In this document: positions 9,023 to 21,764 of the stretch, one piece after another
Layout: every line of letters starts with the position of its first letter
Numbering within the stretch: position 1 is the stretch's first letter
Assembly: GCA_028752905.1 (NCBI GenBank)
Contig: JAQNBH010000013.1
Location: 28,516,739-28,580,738 of the forward strand
DNA length: 64,000 bases
Source: Cladorhizidae sp. MBARI D1340-BT2
Lineage: Eukaryota; Porifera; Demospongiae; Poecilosclerida; Cladorhizidae
Direction of reading: 5' to 3'
Made by a program: the position numbers and the translations under genes
Notes under the pieces: model-generated
The model's input: only the letters and a program-made list of their open reading frames with translations
The model's database searches: none
What the model was told of the DNA's origin: nothing

Positions 9023-10918
9023 TGAGCAATTTCCATAGTCACATCACTTGAACATTTGAACTTGAGGGGAGGGGGTTCTATAAACTATATGAATAAGCAC
9101 AATCTATTATTCTTATTACTATTTTATTACTAAAAAAAAGAAAAAGAAGAAGAGAGAGTTCCGTAGGCGAGGGAGCTGATTAAAGAAGAAATGCAGATTT
9201 GATTGCGGTGGATTGCGGTGGATTGAGTGTGGAGTAACTTTACGTGACCTGATCTTGCACGATGATAGAGTTATATATATATATAATTGAGGATGTTGAA
9301 TTGACCTGTAGCTCTTTCTTTAACTAGGAAAAATTTGTCATTCAGTTCGAGCAGCATCACCGGCAGATTCATGGTGGAGATATTCTATAATATAAAATGT
9401 ATGATTTTCATCATTAATTTTTTTGTTGGCAAGAAAGGTGAAGAATATTACCTAGTAACCATATATCAAGTGATATATAGCTAATGAGTTGATAAACAAT
9501 CTAAGCAACAAAACAAATTTCCTTAAATCTTGATAAAAAACAGGAAGTGAAAAAGAAAACTAAAAATACCTCTCTCGACATTTCGACTATATAGATGCTC
9601 TAGCTTTCATCAGGAATAATGATTTTCCTATCAATTATTGTTCAACGGTTGACCACTTCACACTGAATATTTCAGGTTGTACACTACACATCTGATCACA
9701 TCTGATGAGTTGACAAAAAATGTGACGAATTTTGGTTGCTTAGAAACAAACCACACAACTATGAATACCAATATAACTGCCTGTTTATAAAACTGGCTTT
9801 TGTAATTATTGAAATCTGGCCATGTTGGCTATTGAAGTACTTCCGTTGACCACATTCCATGGCCAAATATGACAAGTTGAAGAAAAGTATGATAAATCTT
9901 GGTTGCTTAGCAACAAACGTGAATATCATTTTTTGATTAATGGTTACATGATATAAATTTAAAAAATCAATCGGTTATCTGGGTAAGTTTTGGGCACCAA
10001 CATTGACCACTGCTCATCAAAACAAGTTAAGGAATTTCTTCACCTTGAAGCTGTCACTATGAAGTGGATGCCCAGCAAGGTAGATGGACATAGAGCACAG
10101 TGCCCTAACTGCAGCCACGACTCTGCCCATGACGAGTAGGAGTCACCTTGGGGTGAAAAGAACATACGACAGAATAAACATGGCATATACAGACCTGCAA
10201 CAGAGCCACCATTAGTTGATGGGCCAGGAGAGCTAGCTTGACTTGATCCATGCCACGATGAGCAGGAAGAGTTGCCCGAGACACTGACTCATCAGAGTCA
10301 TATGCTGGAGAAACTATATGTAGAATAAACCTATGACTTGATTGCACAACCTAATCCCAGGAAATTCCCAGGATAAAATGATGCTGACATTATGCTAGGT
10401 TTATATACCACTGCTATACTTGACCTAACATCTATTCATCATTACTTGAAGAAGTCCAGCTGATCCTCACTGCAATCAAGTGCTTCACAAGATGGTGAAG
10501 GGCAACCACCGATCACAGGCAACGGCACTTCTCGGAGCTGTTCCCCCCTCCCCTAAAAACTGGATAGTATTACACTTTCAGCATGTTGGAGAAAATCTGT
10601 CAATTTATGAAGACTTCATCCAGATGTTATAGTGATGCAATTTTGACAAGGCTACAATGCAGAGGGCAGTGCTATATAATAGTGGAAGCAATGTGGCAGG
10701 AAGTATAAAAGGCTGGTGGGGTTGAATGGAGAAAGGAAGACTGGGAACCTCCGAGGAACAAGTCGCATTCTCCATCTCAACCAGAGCATTACCTTGCTAG
10801 ATTTTCAGTGAAACACGTCTTTATAACTTGAAAGTGACGTTACGCTCAACACAGTCGTCATGGCGCACATTGGTAAAGGGTCGAATAGCAGAGCGTAGCA
10901 ACGACATTATATATCAAA
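9023..10918. other. Intergenic, no gene recognised
   Basis: AT-rich sequence with a minus-strand copy of the hammerhead-like repeat at 9568-9622 and two loosely similar blocks carrying TTGGTTGCTTAG (near 9733 and 9898). The receptor promoter presumably lies in the last few hundred bases, but no TATA box or other element stands out. Confidence 0.5.
9568..9622 (-). repeat. Hammerhead-like repeat family copy (minus strand)
   Basis: Read on the minus strand: TTATTC, CTGATGA, a stem with CTAGAGCATC..TAGTC, GAAATGTC, then GAGAGAG. The core matches the other copies. Confidence 0.6.
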
Positions 10919-13900
10919 ATGAAAGGGGGTAATTCTTTTTCTCTTATATTGTTCTTGTGCATTAAATTTTATTCCTGGGAAGCAAATTCTCCAATTCTGA
11001 CTCCATCCCTCACCTATGCAATTGAAGATGACTCCCGTTTTGTCGAGTTTACCTGCACGTCAACAGAACCAGTTGATAAGTTTAGCATCACTGTGGGAGA
11101 AAAGTCCTATATAACGGTTTATGATACAGATGACGATTTTCTATATTTAAACAGCACTGTGGCGGTCCTGACTGTAGCACCTTTACCAATTAACAATAGC
11201 AGCAACATTTCGGTGAGGTGCTTCACAATTATTAGTGGACGTGTAACATTCAGCAAACCTGGACAGCTGTTATTGCAGCCTAGGCTACTTTCCCCACCTG
11301 GGCTGAGCATAATGGATAACATTCCTGCTAGCTTTAAGCGGCTTTCATGGGAACATCGAGTTGTGAATTTTACTGAGTTTGAGCTACTGGACATCATTGG
11401 TTTCAGAATCTGCTTTGGTTTCTCTGATGGAGATGCGCTGGAGCAGTGTGTGTTCACACTGAATAACTCTTATCCTTACCTCAATGTTCGCCTCACTCTC
11501 TACATATCTGTTGCTTCAGTTTCTGTGTTAGAAGTTGGTGAACCAAGTAGAATCACTCACTTACCTTGCACAGCTAGTATGTATTTACTTTGGTACTAAT
11601 GAGAGGGGGCAGGTCATTTCATTGTGCTATTATTGATGTCTTTGACTACAGCACCAGATTATTTTGCAGTGGACAAGTTTATGTTGGAATTGTTTCTCTC
11701 TACTGATGGGAAGTACTCAATCAATGCAAACTTTCAACTGGTATATATATACTAGATAATGTAACTTCACCAGATTATCAATAGCAACAAATCGCATATG
11801 TACTATATATGCATATTTTTCATAGGTTCTTCAAACTACATGCTACGATGTGTACCGGTTTGAGTTGGAAAACTCCTCTTCCTCTTTTGTATCACCCATA
11901 CTGCTCCCTAATAGCACAACCCAGGACACCAAGATGCTGCAAATGGTCTACGAGTTTGATGACCTTGCAGAGAACAGGATTTACTCCGTCAGCTTACTAG
12001 CCACCAACACCAATGGAGAGAGGAATGTTAGTAGTGGCATCATTGGTAAGTACTGATGCTGGTTGAAGTGCAAGGTGCAGGTATCAAGTTGAACATGAAC
12101 AGGGACACATTTCAACACTCACTCTGCATGTGGGGATGTGGAGGTTGCATGTTTATAGCTGCATAAAAACAAGGGGTAGGTGAGTTGGTTATATGTGAAA
12201 CGAAGGGCTTATGTTTGTTTGAAGCAACATAGACTTGTTTATGGCTGCTTAAGCATGCTAATGGTTGCTTAGAATGGCACGGGCATACTCATTGTGGCCT
12301 AGAGTGTCAGGCTTGCTTATAATTGCTTAGCATGGCACAGGCATACTCATAGCTTAGCATTTCTTATGGCACGGGCATACTCATTGTGGCTTAGAATGTC
12401 AGGCTTGCTTATAATTGCTTAGCATGGCACGGGCATACTCATAGAGAGGCTTGCTTATAATTGCTTATGGCACGGGCATACTTTAGAATGTCAGGCTTAG
12501 AATGTCAGGCTTGCTAATGATTAGCATGGCAGGCTTGCTTAAAGTTGCTTAGAATGAGAAGGCATGAAGAGTAGTTTTGCTAATGAGTGAGCATGTTATG
12601 AATGAAGGGATGGGTTTAGGTTGCTTACAATGATTAGGTATGTTCTACCAACTAGAACACATACACTTCATGCTGGGTATGCATGACCAGAAACCTTGAA
12701 ATAGCAGAGCTAGGCTTGCCTGTAATTAGAGGAGACCTACGGTATTTAGAGACCCTCACACCCTTTGTAGTGTCCTCACTACACTAGCTAAATGTCTAGC
12801 TTTACACCAGCTTCAGGAGGGTGTGGTTAGAAAGACTAGGCTACCTCTTGCAACCTCTTTTTCAAAATCCTGCATCCACCACTGATAATGACGAGTTTAA
12901 ACTGTTTGTTCATACTTGACATGTCGTTAATGTGCTGTGCTAGTATACCATGCCATGTGCAGGTACGTATGGTGTCCAGGCAGTCCATCTGACGACGGAA
13001 GAGGGTACCAGGACAGTGAGAGTGAGCTGTCTCTTCATAGCCAACTACGTAGCAGAAGGTTGTTACATTGTTATCTCCAAGGTGGGGACTGGAAAGAGTA
13101 AGTACACGCTGCCATGCAAGGTGGTAGTTATGAGCTGGGATAAACCCGTGGCTTTATTCGGTGGGCTGCAAGAAGGCAGTTACAAGGTGACTGTCGTGGC
13201 TGTCAGGGGATTCAATGGTGGCTTCTATGTAATCAGAGATCTCACCTTCCTTGCACTGCAAAAGGTCACTGTGACCAAAGGTTAGTCAGATGGACATCGC
13301 TATCTCTTCCTCTCAGGTTGTGACGCATTCTTATCATTCACGTCGCAGTTCTAGCTGTGAGGACAATGGGCACAAGTGCAACAACAAGCAGTACGGAGGA
13401 ATCAAAAGATCGGATACTGGTATTAATTATAGGCAAGTCTTAGTTGTTGCATAGACACTGTAAAAACTGGTTGTTTTAATACTAAGTGCGTATTTATTGT
13501 TGGGCGCATATCCTAATGTGGCACATGTGCAAGTCTCACTAAATTGAATCTTTGACCCTGCAAGCACAAATTCTTTTGCTGGATGAGCTCATTGCTGAGA
13601 GGGAAGAGGGAGAGAAGCAGGGTGTTGGTAAGGACTGGTGGCGAAACTTTTATGAAATGAGGACTATATGGTCCCGAGCATGATCCAATGGCATGTCTAT
13701 TGAAAACATTTCCCTTGACTTTCGCTGCATGTTCTCCGTGAAGGACCTCCAGAGTGAGACCAGATCATCTTATAAATGTGATGACTTCAAACAACACTTT
13801 CCAGAGCCCATCTCTAGGACTATCGGCTTCTCTAGCCTTGCTGAACAAGTGACGGTAAGTTTTGCATGCACTGCTCATGTGTTCTTGAGTGTAAGCTATT

Positions 13901-16900
13901 TTAGGTGCATGTCGTTAGTCGCACACTTATTGTTAAGCGGTGGTTTTCTTACCGATTTGTGTTATAAGCGCAGCTAATCCAACGACCAGTTTTTACGGCA
14001 TGATGCATGCTCATGCACACACACTGGACACACACCTTTGATTATCATCACATGCATGGTATGCCCTCAAACTAAGACACATGCACACAGGCTCATGTAT
14101 AACTGGAGAACTAGTCCTTGATAACACAACTTGCAAAGCCAGTTTCTCAAAGTCCATGCTGAAGACTGGCACAAATTTGTAGTTTTCTGTTGCTGCTGTT
14201 GTGTCACTCGCCTCTTCTCTCCAACCAGTCTTCTCTCCAACCAGTAGCCTTATCTCCAACCAGTCTTCTCTCCAACCAGTAGCCTTCTTTTAAACCAGTC
14301 TTCTCTCCAACCAGTAGTCCTCTCTCCAACCAGTCTTCACTCCTTCTCTCCCAATGGTCTTTTCTCCAACTAGTAGTTTCTCTCCAACCAGTCTCCTCTC
14401 TATCTTCTCTCCAACCAGTCTTCTCTCCAACCAGTAGCTTCTTTCCAACCATTAGTCTTCTCTCCAACCAGTCTTCTCTCCTACCAATCTTCTCTCCAAC
14501 CAGAAGCGTTCTCTCCTACCACTAATCTTCTCTCAATCCAGTCTCTCCAACAGTAGCCTTCTTTCCAACCAGTCTTCTCTCCAACCAGTAGTCTTCTCTC
14601 CAACCAGTCTTCTCTACAACCAGTCTTCTCTCCAACCAGTCTTCTCTCCAACCAGTAGTCTTCTCTCCAACCTGTCTTCTCTCCAACCAGTCTTCTCTCC
14701 AACCAGTAGCCTTCTTTCCAACCAGTCTTCTCTCCAACCAGTAGCCTTCTTTTCAACCAGTCTTCTCTCCAACCAGTAGTCTTCTCTCCAACCAGTCTTC
14801 ACTCCGAAAGTAATCTTCTCTCCCAATGGTCTTCTCTCCAACTAGTAGTTTTTCTCCAACCAGTCTTCTCTCTCTTCTCTCCAACCAGTCTTCTCTCCAA
14901 CCAGTAGCTTCTTTCCAACCACTAGTCTTCTCTCCAACCAGTCTTCTCTCCAACAGTCTTCTCTCCAACCAGTCTTCTCTCCAACAAGTAGCCTTCTCTC
15001 CAACCACTAGTCTTCTCTCCAACCAGTCTCTCCAACAGTAGCCTTCTTCCCAACCAGTCTTCTCTCCAACCAGTAGCCTTCTTTCCAACCAGTCTTCTCT
15101 CCAACCAGTAGTCTTCTCTCCAACCAGTAGCCTTCTCTCCAACCACTAGTCTCTCCAACCAGCAGCCTTCTCTCCAACCACAACCAGTAGCCTTCTCTCC
15201 GTCTTCTCTCCAACCAGTAGCCTTCTCTCCAACCAGTAGCCTTCTCTCCAACCAGTCTTCTCTCCAACCAGTAGCCTTCTCTCCAACCAGTCTTCTCTCC
15301 AACCACTAGTCTTCTCTCCAACCAGTCTTCTCTCCAACCACTAGTCTTCTCTCCAACCAGCAGCCTTCTCTCCAACCAGTCTTCTCTCCAACCAGTAGTC
15401 TTCTCTCCAACCACTAGTCTTCTCTCCAACCAGTAGCCTTCTCTCCAACCAGTCTTCTCTCCAACCACTAGTCTTCTCTCCAACCAGTAGCCTTCTCTCC
15501 AACCAGTCTCTTCCCTCCAACCAGTAGCCTTCTCTCCAACCACTAGTCTTCTCTCTAACCAGCAGCCTTCTCTCCAACCACTAGTTTTCTCTCCAACCAG
15601 CAGCCTTCTCTCCAACCAGTCTTCTCTCCAACTAGTAGTCTTCTCTCCAACCACTAGTCTTCTCTCCAACCAGTAGCCTTCTCTCCAACCAGTCTTCTCC
15701 CCAACCACTAGTCTTCTCTCCAACCAGTAGCCTTCTCTCCAACCAGTCTTCTATCCAACCAGTAGCCTTCTCTCCACCATTAGTCTTCTCTCTAACCAGC
15801 AGCCTTCTCTCCAACCAGTCTTCTCTCCTACCAGCAGCCTTCTCTCCAAACACTAGTCTTCTCTCCAACCAGTAGCCTTCTCTCCAACCAGTCTTCTCTC
15901 CAACCACCACTAGTCTTCTCTCCAACCAGTAGCCTTCTCTCCAACCATTAGTCTTCTCTCTAACCAGCAGCCTTCTCTCCAACCAGTCTTCTCTCCAACC
16001 AGTAGCCTTCTCTCCTACCAGTAGTCTTCTCTTCAACCACTAGTCTTCTCTCCAACCAGCAGCCTTCTCTCCAACCAGTAGCCTTCTCTCCAACCACTAG
16101 TCTTCTCTCCAACCTGTAACCTTCTCTCCAACCAGTCTTCTATCCAACCAGTAGCCTTCTCTCCACCATTAGTCTTCTCTCTAACCAGCAGCCTTCTCTC
16201 CAACCAGTCTTCTCTCCTACCAGCAGCCTTCTCTCCAAACACTAGTCTTCTCTCCAACCAGTAGCCTTCTCTCCAACCAGTCTTCTCTCCAACCACTAGT
16301 CTTCTCTCCAACCAGTAGCCTTCTCTCCAACCATTAGTCTTCTCTCTAACCAGCAGCCTTCTCTCCAACCAGTAGCCTTCTCTAAGTAGTCTTCTCTCCA
16401 ACCAGTCTTCTCTCCAACCAGTAGCCTTCTCTCCTACCAGTAGTCTTCTCTTCAACCACTAGTCTTCTCTCCAACCAGCAGTCTTCTCTCCAACCACTAG
16501 TCTTCTCTCCAACCAGTAGCCTTCTCTCCTACCAGTAGCCTTCTCTCCAACCAGTAGCCTTCTCTCCAACCACTAGTCTTCTCTCCAACCTGTAACCTTC
16601 TCTCCAACCAGTCTTCTCTCCAACCAGTAGTCTTCTCTCCAACCACTAGTCTTCCTTCCAACCAGTAGCCTTCTCTCCAAACCAGAAGCCTTCTCTCCAA
16701 CCACAACCAGTAGCCTTCTCTCTAACCACTAGCCTTCTTTCCAACCAGTCTTCTCTCCAACTAGTAGTCTTCTCTCCAACCACTAGTCTTCTCTCCAACC
16801 AGTAGCCTTCTCTCCAACCAGTCTTCTCTCCAACCACTAGTCTTCTCTCCAACCAGTAGCCTTCTCTCCAACCAGTCTTCTATCCAACCAGTAGCCTTCT

Positions 16901-17871
16901 CTCCACCATTAGTCTTCTCTCTAACCAGCAGCCTTCTCTCCAACCAGTCTTCTCTCCAACCAGTAGCCTTCTCTCCACCATTAGTCTTCTCTCTAACCAG
17001 CAGCCTTCTCTCCAACCAGTCTTCTCTCCTACCAGCAGCCTTCTCTCCAACCATTAGTCTTCTCTCTAACCAGCAGCCTTCTCTCCAACCAGTCTTCTCT
17101 CTTCTCTTCAACCACTAGTCTTCTCTCCAACCAGCAGTCTTCTCTCCAACCACTAGTCTTCTCTCCAACCAGTAGCCTTCTCTCCAACCAGTCTTCTCTC
17201 CAACCAGTAGCCTTCTCTCCAACCAGTAGCCTTCTCTCCAACCACTAGTCTTCTCTCCAACCAGTAGCCTTCTCTCCAACCAGTCTTCTCTCCAACCAGT
17301 CTTCTCTCCTACCAGTAGCCTTCTCTCCAACCAGTAGCCTTCTCTCCAACCAGTAGTCTTCTCTCCAACCAGTCTTCTCTCTAACCCAACTCTAGTCTTG
17401 AGAGGAAGGTGTAAATGAAACCCTTCACCTTCTTTGCCATACGGGCTAGGAAACAGTTGATGTGGTCTGTAGCTCATAGACTAGGAAGGCCGAATTTACA
17501 TAGTACTGCATCTCCAAATAATATTGTGCACTTGCCTGCAAACTTCCATGCCCACATCCTTCAGGCTAGTGAATAGCTAGCAAGCACTCCTCAAAGAAAT
17601 ATGCGTGCACCACTAACTTCCCCTTAGACCATCCTTAAGCTGAGGATGCGACTCATAGGCTAATATTGTAAGCTTCACCTCAGATCAAGACCCTGTTTCA
17701 AACTGCAACTTATATCCAGAAAATATGGTATGTTGATGTATTGTGTATGTGTGTGCATGTGGTGTATGTGTGTGTGTTGTCTGTGTCTATACTATAGGTC
17801 CTGCGACAGCTGCAGCTGTATTATTTTTGGTTATGCTGGTAGTCTTAGCTGTAGTCACAGGATGCCTCAAA
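10919..17871 (+). CDS. Single-pass receptor with Ig/FN3-like ectodomain (5' part, 6 exons)
   Basis: Exons: 10919-11576, 11652-11740, 11826-12045, 12963-13280, 13349-13432 and 17798-17871. The frame stays open through all junctions (phases 1, 0, 1, 1, 1), giving 481 residues with no stop. Residues 1-~22 are a signal peptide. An Ig-like region follows (~27-120), then FN3-like beta-sandwich segments (~125-320, ending YSVSLLATNTNG) and a further domain in exon 4 (323-428; TYGVQAVHL..VSCLF..GCYIVI..GSYKVTVVAV). That last pattern I associate with large sponge receptor families. Exon 5 is a Ser/Thr stalk (GTSATTSSTEE) and exon 6 encodes a transmembrane helix (~459-478). Several N-x-S/T sites fit a secreted ectodomain. 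The cytoplasmic part was not found: the donor AAA|GTAAGA at 17872 implies more exons. Intron 5 uses a GC donor and holds a 3.2 kb minisatellite. The ligand and signalling mode are unknown. Confidence 0.78.
12235..12560 (+). repeat. Irregular tandem repeat in receptor intron 3
   Basis: Blocks such as GGCACGGGCATACTCAT, GTCAGGCTTGCTTATAATT and GCTTAGCATGGC alternate several times with indels. Intron 3 (12046-12962) otherwise shows nothing. Confidence 0.8.
13555..13853 (+). other. Unrecognised coding-like segment in receptor intron 5
   Basis: One frame reads QILLLDELIAEREEGEKQG..DWWRNFYEMRTIW before a stop at ~13680. A second frame starts at 13693 with MSIENISLDFRCMFSVKDL and runs to a good donor (ACG|GTAAGT, exon end 13853). 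The composition looks protein-like, but I recognise no family. It could be an alternative exon of the receptor, an exon of a nested gene, or a transposon fragment. Confidence 0.3.
14211..17390 (+). repeat. 3.2-kb pyrimidine-rich minisatellite in receptor intron 5
   Basis: Monomers of 16-19 bp are all variants of TTCTCTCCAACCAG followed by T, TAGCC, TAGT or CAGCC, or TTCTCTCCAACCACTAGTC. They combine into irregular higher-order units, on the order of 180 copies. All long minus-strand frames here (ERRLVGEKATGWRED-like) are repeat shadows, present in every frame. In the sense RNA each unit looks like a polypyrimidine tract plus CAG. The array ends ~400 bp before the exon encoding the transmembrane helix. 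Confidence 0.95.
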
Positions 17872-18985
17872 GTAAGATCATATATGTCCAATGTACACAC
17901 AACATCTGTTTGAGATCCGATGGTCTCTTGCAACTATTATGCGCATGCCTGTTAGTCGTGGTCCAATAATAGAGCATGCACTTGAATAGAACACGCCCTC
18001 GAATAGTATGCGCAGCTAGACAGCTCATGAAATGAATTGAACACGGACATTCCAATCAAGTATATACGGATGCACTTTTTTCACATGTGGTAAGTGAAAT
18101 GACGATATATATTTCTGATGCCTATTCGATGTTATATGATGCTTTCCCACTCCAAATCGACACAAATGAATGCAGTTTCTTATGTAGAAAGTACTATCAG
18201 TGGGAAAAGCCTCTAAATACTCCAATGCATCCACAACTTATATTTTTCTCTTGATTGCAAAAAAAAAAAGGTGTTGGTAACAGTCATCATTAGTCATGCA
18301 AGTACTTTAGCTCAAGTGTTTTTTTATAATCAGAAATCCTCTAATATTTTAGGTCTAGAATAACATCTGCAATGTTGGGTTAGTTCAGGAGTTCTCATGT
18401 GCAATACTAACCTGGTACCAAGCGGATTGTAGCTGATCTCTGTTTGAACAAAACTATCATTTAGGATACTAAGAGCCTGTCAAAGAGCCTGTCAGAGTGA
18501 TTTTTTATCTGAGATATTATCTTAGTTTTTTTGTATTTTTTGCATCTGCCATTTGCTACAGGAGTGATGCAACATAAGGAGTGCAAGAATTTATGCATGT
18601 ATAATATATACATATACCAGCTGTAAATGCAAGAACAGTACTTAGGAATGATTTTCTTCCTTTTATGGTCATAATATTGTCTGCATAGTTTGACCCTTGG
18701 AAGCTTGTAATTGGTCGGAGATTGTTTGGGCTTTATCTTATGGTTTGTCTTGAAAAGGATGGCTGTCAAGAAATCTCTCAAAAGCAGTCGGCTTTCTTTT
18801 GCCTACTGAACACTGAAATGGTTCCCTTGTGTAGTCGTCAGGAAACTTTAGCAAAGGAAACTTTAGCAAAGTCTCAAACAGATAGTCTTTAATAACCAAC
18901 AAATTCGAGAAATTGCTGTACTTCTCATGAATTCTTTAGCAAGGGCAAATTAGCCACTTTGTCGCAATCCCTGCCAAAATAAGAT
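17872..18985. other. No gene recognised
   Basis: AT-rich sequence after the receptor membrane exon. A block near 18340-18450 (AATGTTGGGTTAGTTCAGGAGTTC) resembles ADPGK intron 3 near 3320-3390. I searched here by eye for cytoplasmic receptor exons and found none. Confidence 0.45.
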
Positions 18986-18989
18986 CCAT

Positions 18990-19760
18990 CAGCCTTGAAA
19001 TATAGCTGGCACATTGCATAATCAAAATGGTATGACTATAAATTTGTACAGGCTCTCAGTCATGCAAAATGTTGTCTTCTCTCTGTCTTTGTCGGTAACG
19101 ATCCCGGCAATGTTGCCTTTTCTTCCACAACCAAGTGATGATACTTTTCTTCACAGTCTTCCTTTCGCATGGTCTTGGTTGGAAATTGTGCTGCTGTTTG
19201 CTGACCTCCAATCCTCCCAGTCACTGCATGATTCCATCCACCATGCTGGTGAATTTCCCTGTGTTGTTAACAGCACCAACCACTTCCTATTTCTTCAACT
19301 CAGTGCATTGGTTTTGGAGTTGCATATGTCTCCAGCTCGAGGGTGGTACTCACGGCTGCATCAAGATTTTATTGGATTATTGGCTTGAACCTAAAAGCAA
19401 CCTGTGGCTGGTCTAACTATGATAAAATGCTTTCTCCAACGGTAATCTCAGAACATCAGCAGCCCAGCTTTCTATTTTCAGCTTCCATGCGTAGTTGAAG
19501 CTCAGCTTGATTTTATGCTTGTGTGGATGCCATTCTTTCAAATCTGAAGCCACTGTTTAGATGTCCTTTTAAGTTTCAGTCTGTAACTGTAAGCTTCTTG
19601 GGCAAGGTAGCCACTTGATTTTATCCTCAACCTCCCATCCATTGACTGCTGCTACACTGTCGAAATAGTGGATCCACTGTCCCCAACTAACTTTTCCAAC
19701 TCTGTTAAAGCTTTTCCAACTCTGTTAAAGGTATCAGGTAGCACTACTGGCTTTGGTCCA
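18990..19760 (-). pseudogene. LTR-retrotransposon gag remnant
   Basis: On the minus strand, 19690-19612 reads WGQWIHYFDSVAAVNGWEV then EDKIKWL, the conserved segment I know from Ty3/gypsy-type gag proteins of invertebrates. Further on (towards 19450) a segment reads LRLPLEKAFY, and near 19135-19070 a zinc-knuckle-like remnant (CGRKGNIAGI) appears. Many stops and shifts interrupt it. No pol or LTR was recognised beside it. Confidence 0.6.
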
Positions 19761-20030
19761 GGTCTTGCCTCTGACATCAACATTTAGCTCTACTATGTAA
19801 AAGCACACGCAAAGAACTTCAACCTGTTTAGCTAGCTGGCAGGTACGTAATCCTGCTGACTGTGCTAATGTAAAGGAACTTTCTCAACAAATGTAAGAGA
19901 GGTTTTTCAACAGTCATCCATTTCATGACAAATTGTACAACAAAGTCTAACAAACTCCAAGAGCCAAATCATGCATACAGTATATTACCATAAAAGGTTA
20001 ACTACAGTTCTTGCATCAACACGGTTACAT

Positions 20031-20554
20031 ATACCGTATAGCCAGAAATTTTGACGGTCAATCTTTTAAACTTGTTATTGATGGTAATAAAATTTTCTGG
20101 TCATGTACAGGCCAGTAAAGTGGGTGTGGCAATATCCAGAAGATCAGAGTTATGGACAGCTTCAAATTTTCTTGTTGCATGAGATGCCGCCATATATACC
20201 ATCCAATATGGTCCCCAATTTTGTAAGAAGAGCTGAACTGCGAGCATGAGCCTGGCAACTGCATGGATCCTAAGCAACAATGTAAGGATCTGTTTGAACG
20301 ACTGCTGCTGCTCAACTTTCTCCTCTGCTAGCTTAACTTCTTGGTCTGACAACTCCTTGTGGGCACCTTACCCGCAGACTTGCTTCTCTTACGTACTTTT
20401 TCTGCTTCGGCAAAAATAAGAAAATGGACTTGGTCACATTAGGTGCATATACATATGGTGGGTGTTTTTTTTATTGGCAGTCATTTTATTTTGGCGGTTT
20501 TAGTTTTCGACCATCAAATTTAATTCTCCGTCGATATTTCTGGCTATACAGTAT
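20031..20554. mobile_element. MITE with ~25-bp TIRs
   Basis: The left end ATACCGTATAGCCAGAAATT (20031) and the right end, read in reverse complement from 20554 (ATACTGTATAGCCAGAAATA), match over ~25 bp and continue with GACGG in both. The 524-bp interior carries a minus-strand stretch with coding flavour (KVRKRSKSAGKVPTRS) but no intact gene. It is non-autonomous, family unknown. Confidence 0.75.
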
Positions 20555-20560
20555 GCAATA

Positions 20561-20640
20561 CAGTGGAACCTCGATTATCTGGACCTTGATTAATGGAACC
20601 TTGATTTTCTGTGTTTATAAGAATCCTCAGTCATATTCTA
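20561..20640 (+). mobile_element. pogo/Tigger-like terminal sequence
   Basis: CAGTGGAACCTCGATTATCT is the typical end of pogo/Tigger elements, followed by a second GGAACCTTGATT block. No transposase or matching right end was found nearby. A related end occurs at 41081. Confidence 0.55.
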
Positions 20641-21760
20641 TTTTAATATCAGATGATGTGGCAAGTTAAGCAATGAAGAATGATGACTTGCGCTGATGAC
20701 ATAATAAACATTTTCTCTTTAGATCAGCTTAGAAATAATTATTGAACTTTTCAGCAAACATGCTTTGGCCTACTTCAGAGGGTGATAGTGATGGTTGGCA
20801 GTTCAGAATAATTTTTAAGCTGACATAAAGAGAAGTTTAATTGTTAAATAGAATTAAATAGAATATTATGACATTTATCCTTGACATTCTTACTGTGGAA
20901 TTGCTTCCTAATGGTATTGTCCTTTGTGGTGCTAAATAATATTCTGTGATTTTCAGCAATTTCCCTCTAAACTTGTATGTAACTCCAATATGTGCTAACT
21001 AATAAACTCTAATACATGTATGTGTTAACTAATAAACTCTAATATGTTTACTAAGTAGTGTACGTGAAGTGGGTTCATCAACATAATTATTGTGAGTGAA
21101 TAGTAAAGTGATCGGTCCTGAACACACTGCTATATATATATATATATTCCACCAGTGAACACATATTTGTCTTTGGTTTTTTGTTGCCTTTTTGTGTTGC
21201 TTTTTTCCCAATTAAGCTACACGTGAGAAGTTTCAAGTCATACAACTTTATATATCTGAAAGGCATTTCCTAGAAAATAGTGTCCAATACGATGGACGTC
21301 AGCTCACATGCCATTGTAGTAGCTAGAGGCATTATGTACCTATACTTCTCACAATTTGCAACAAAAGTTATTTCCCTTGTTTTGTGCCCATGAAAGTATC
21401 CTCTAGTATATACATATAAAAAGTCCCAAGAAATAATCAGAGGGGGAAAGTCCTGAAATCCCGAAAACAATCCCCCCAACTTTCTCTATTTTCGATGAAG
21501 TGAAAACATGGAGCCACTCTCCAGGCAACCCAAATTTAGTAAACCCATAGTATCGATGTCTAATGACTCTTACACCATTCTCTCTAACTCTCTGATAATG
21601 TACGAGCAATAATTGAGCATACCAGGACTAGTTCCACAATTCTCAGGCATGGCAGTGACCATTCCAGGGTACACCAAGATTGCTGCTGCAAATACTGTAA
21701 CCCCAAATAGTTAGTTCATCAGGCAAGAATAGTGCAGGACCATCAGAAACACTGACACAG
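20641..21760. other. No gene recognised
   Basis: AT-rich sequence with a short TA run near 21132-21146 and short direct repeats (TAACTAATAAACTCTAATA near 20996-21041). AAACATGCTTTGG near 20757 recurs inside the long-TIR element near 36810. Confidence 0.5.
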
Positions 21761-21764
21761 ATCC

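Noticed and set aside
10105..10347. Possible minus-strand exon with a SSPGPSTNGGSVA-like frame ending at a GT
   Set aside because: Three frames look equally acceptable and stops occur just upstream; no neighbouring exon was found.
14204..17477. Many long minus-strand ORFs with ERRLVGEKATGWRED-type repeats
   Set aside because: They appear in several frames of a 16-19 bp minisatellite and start and stop wherever unit lengths change; this is repeat shadow, not protein coding.
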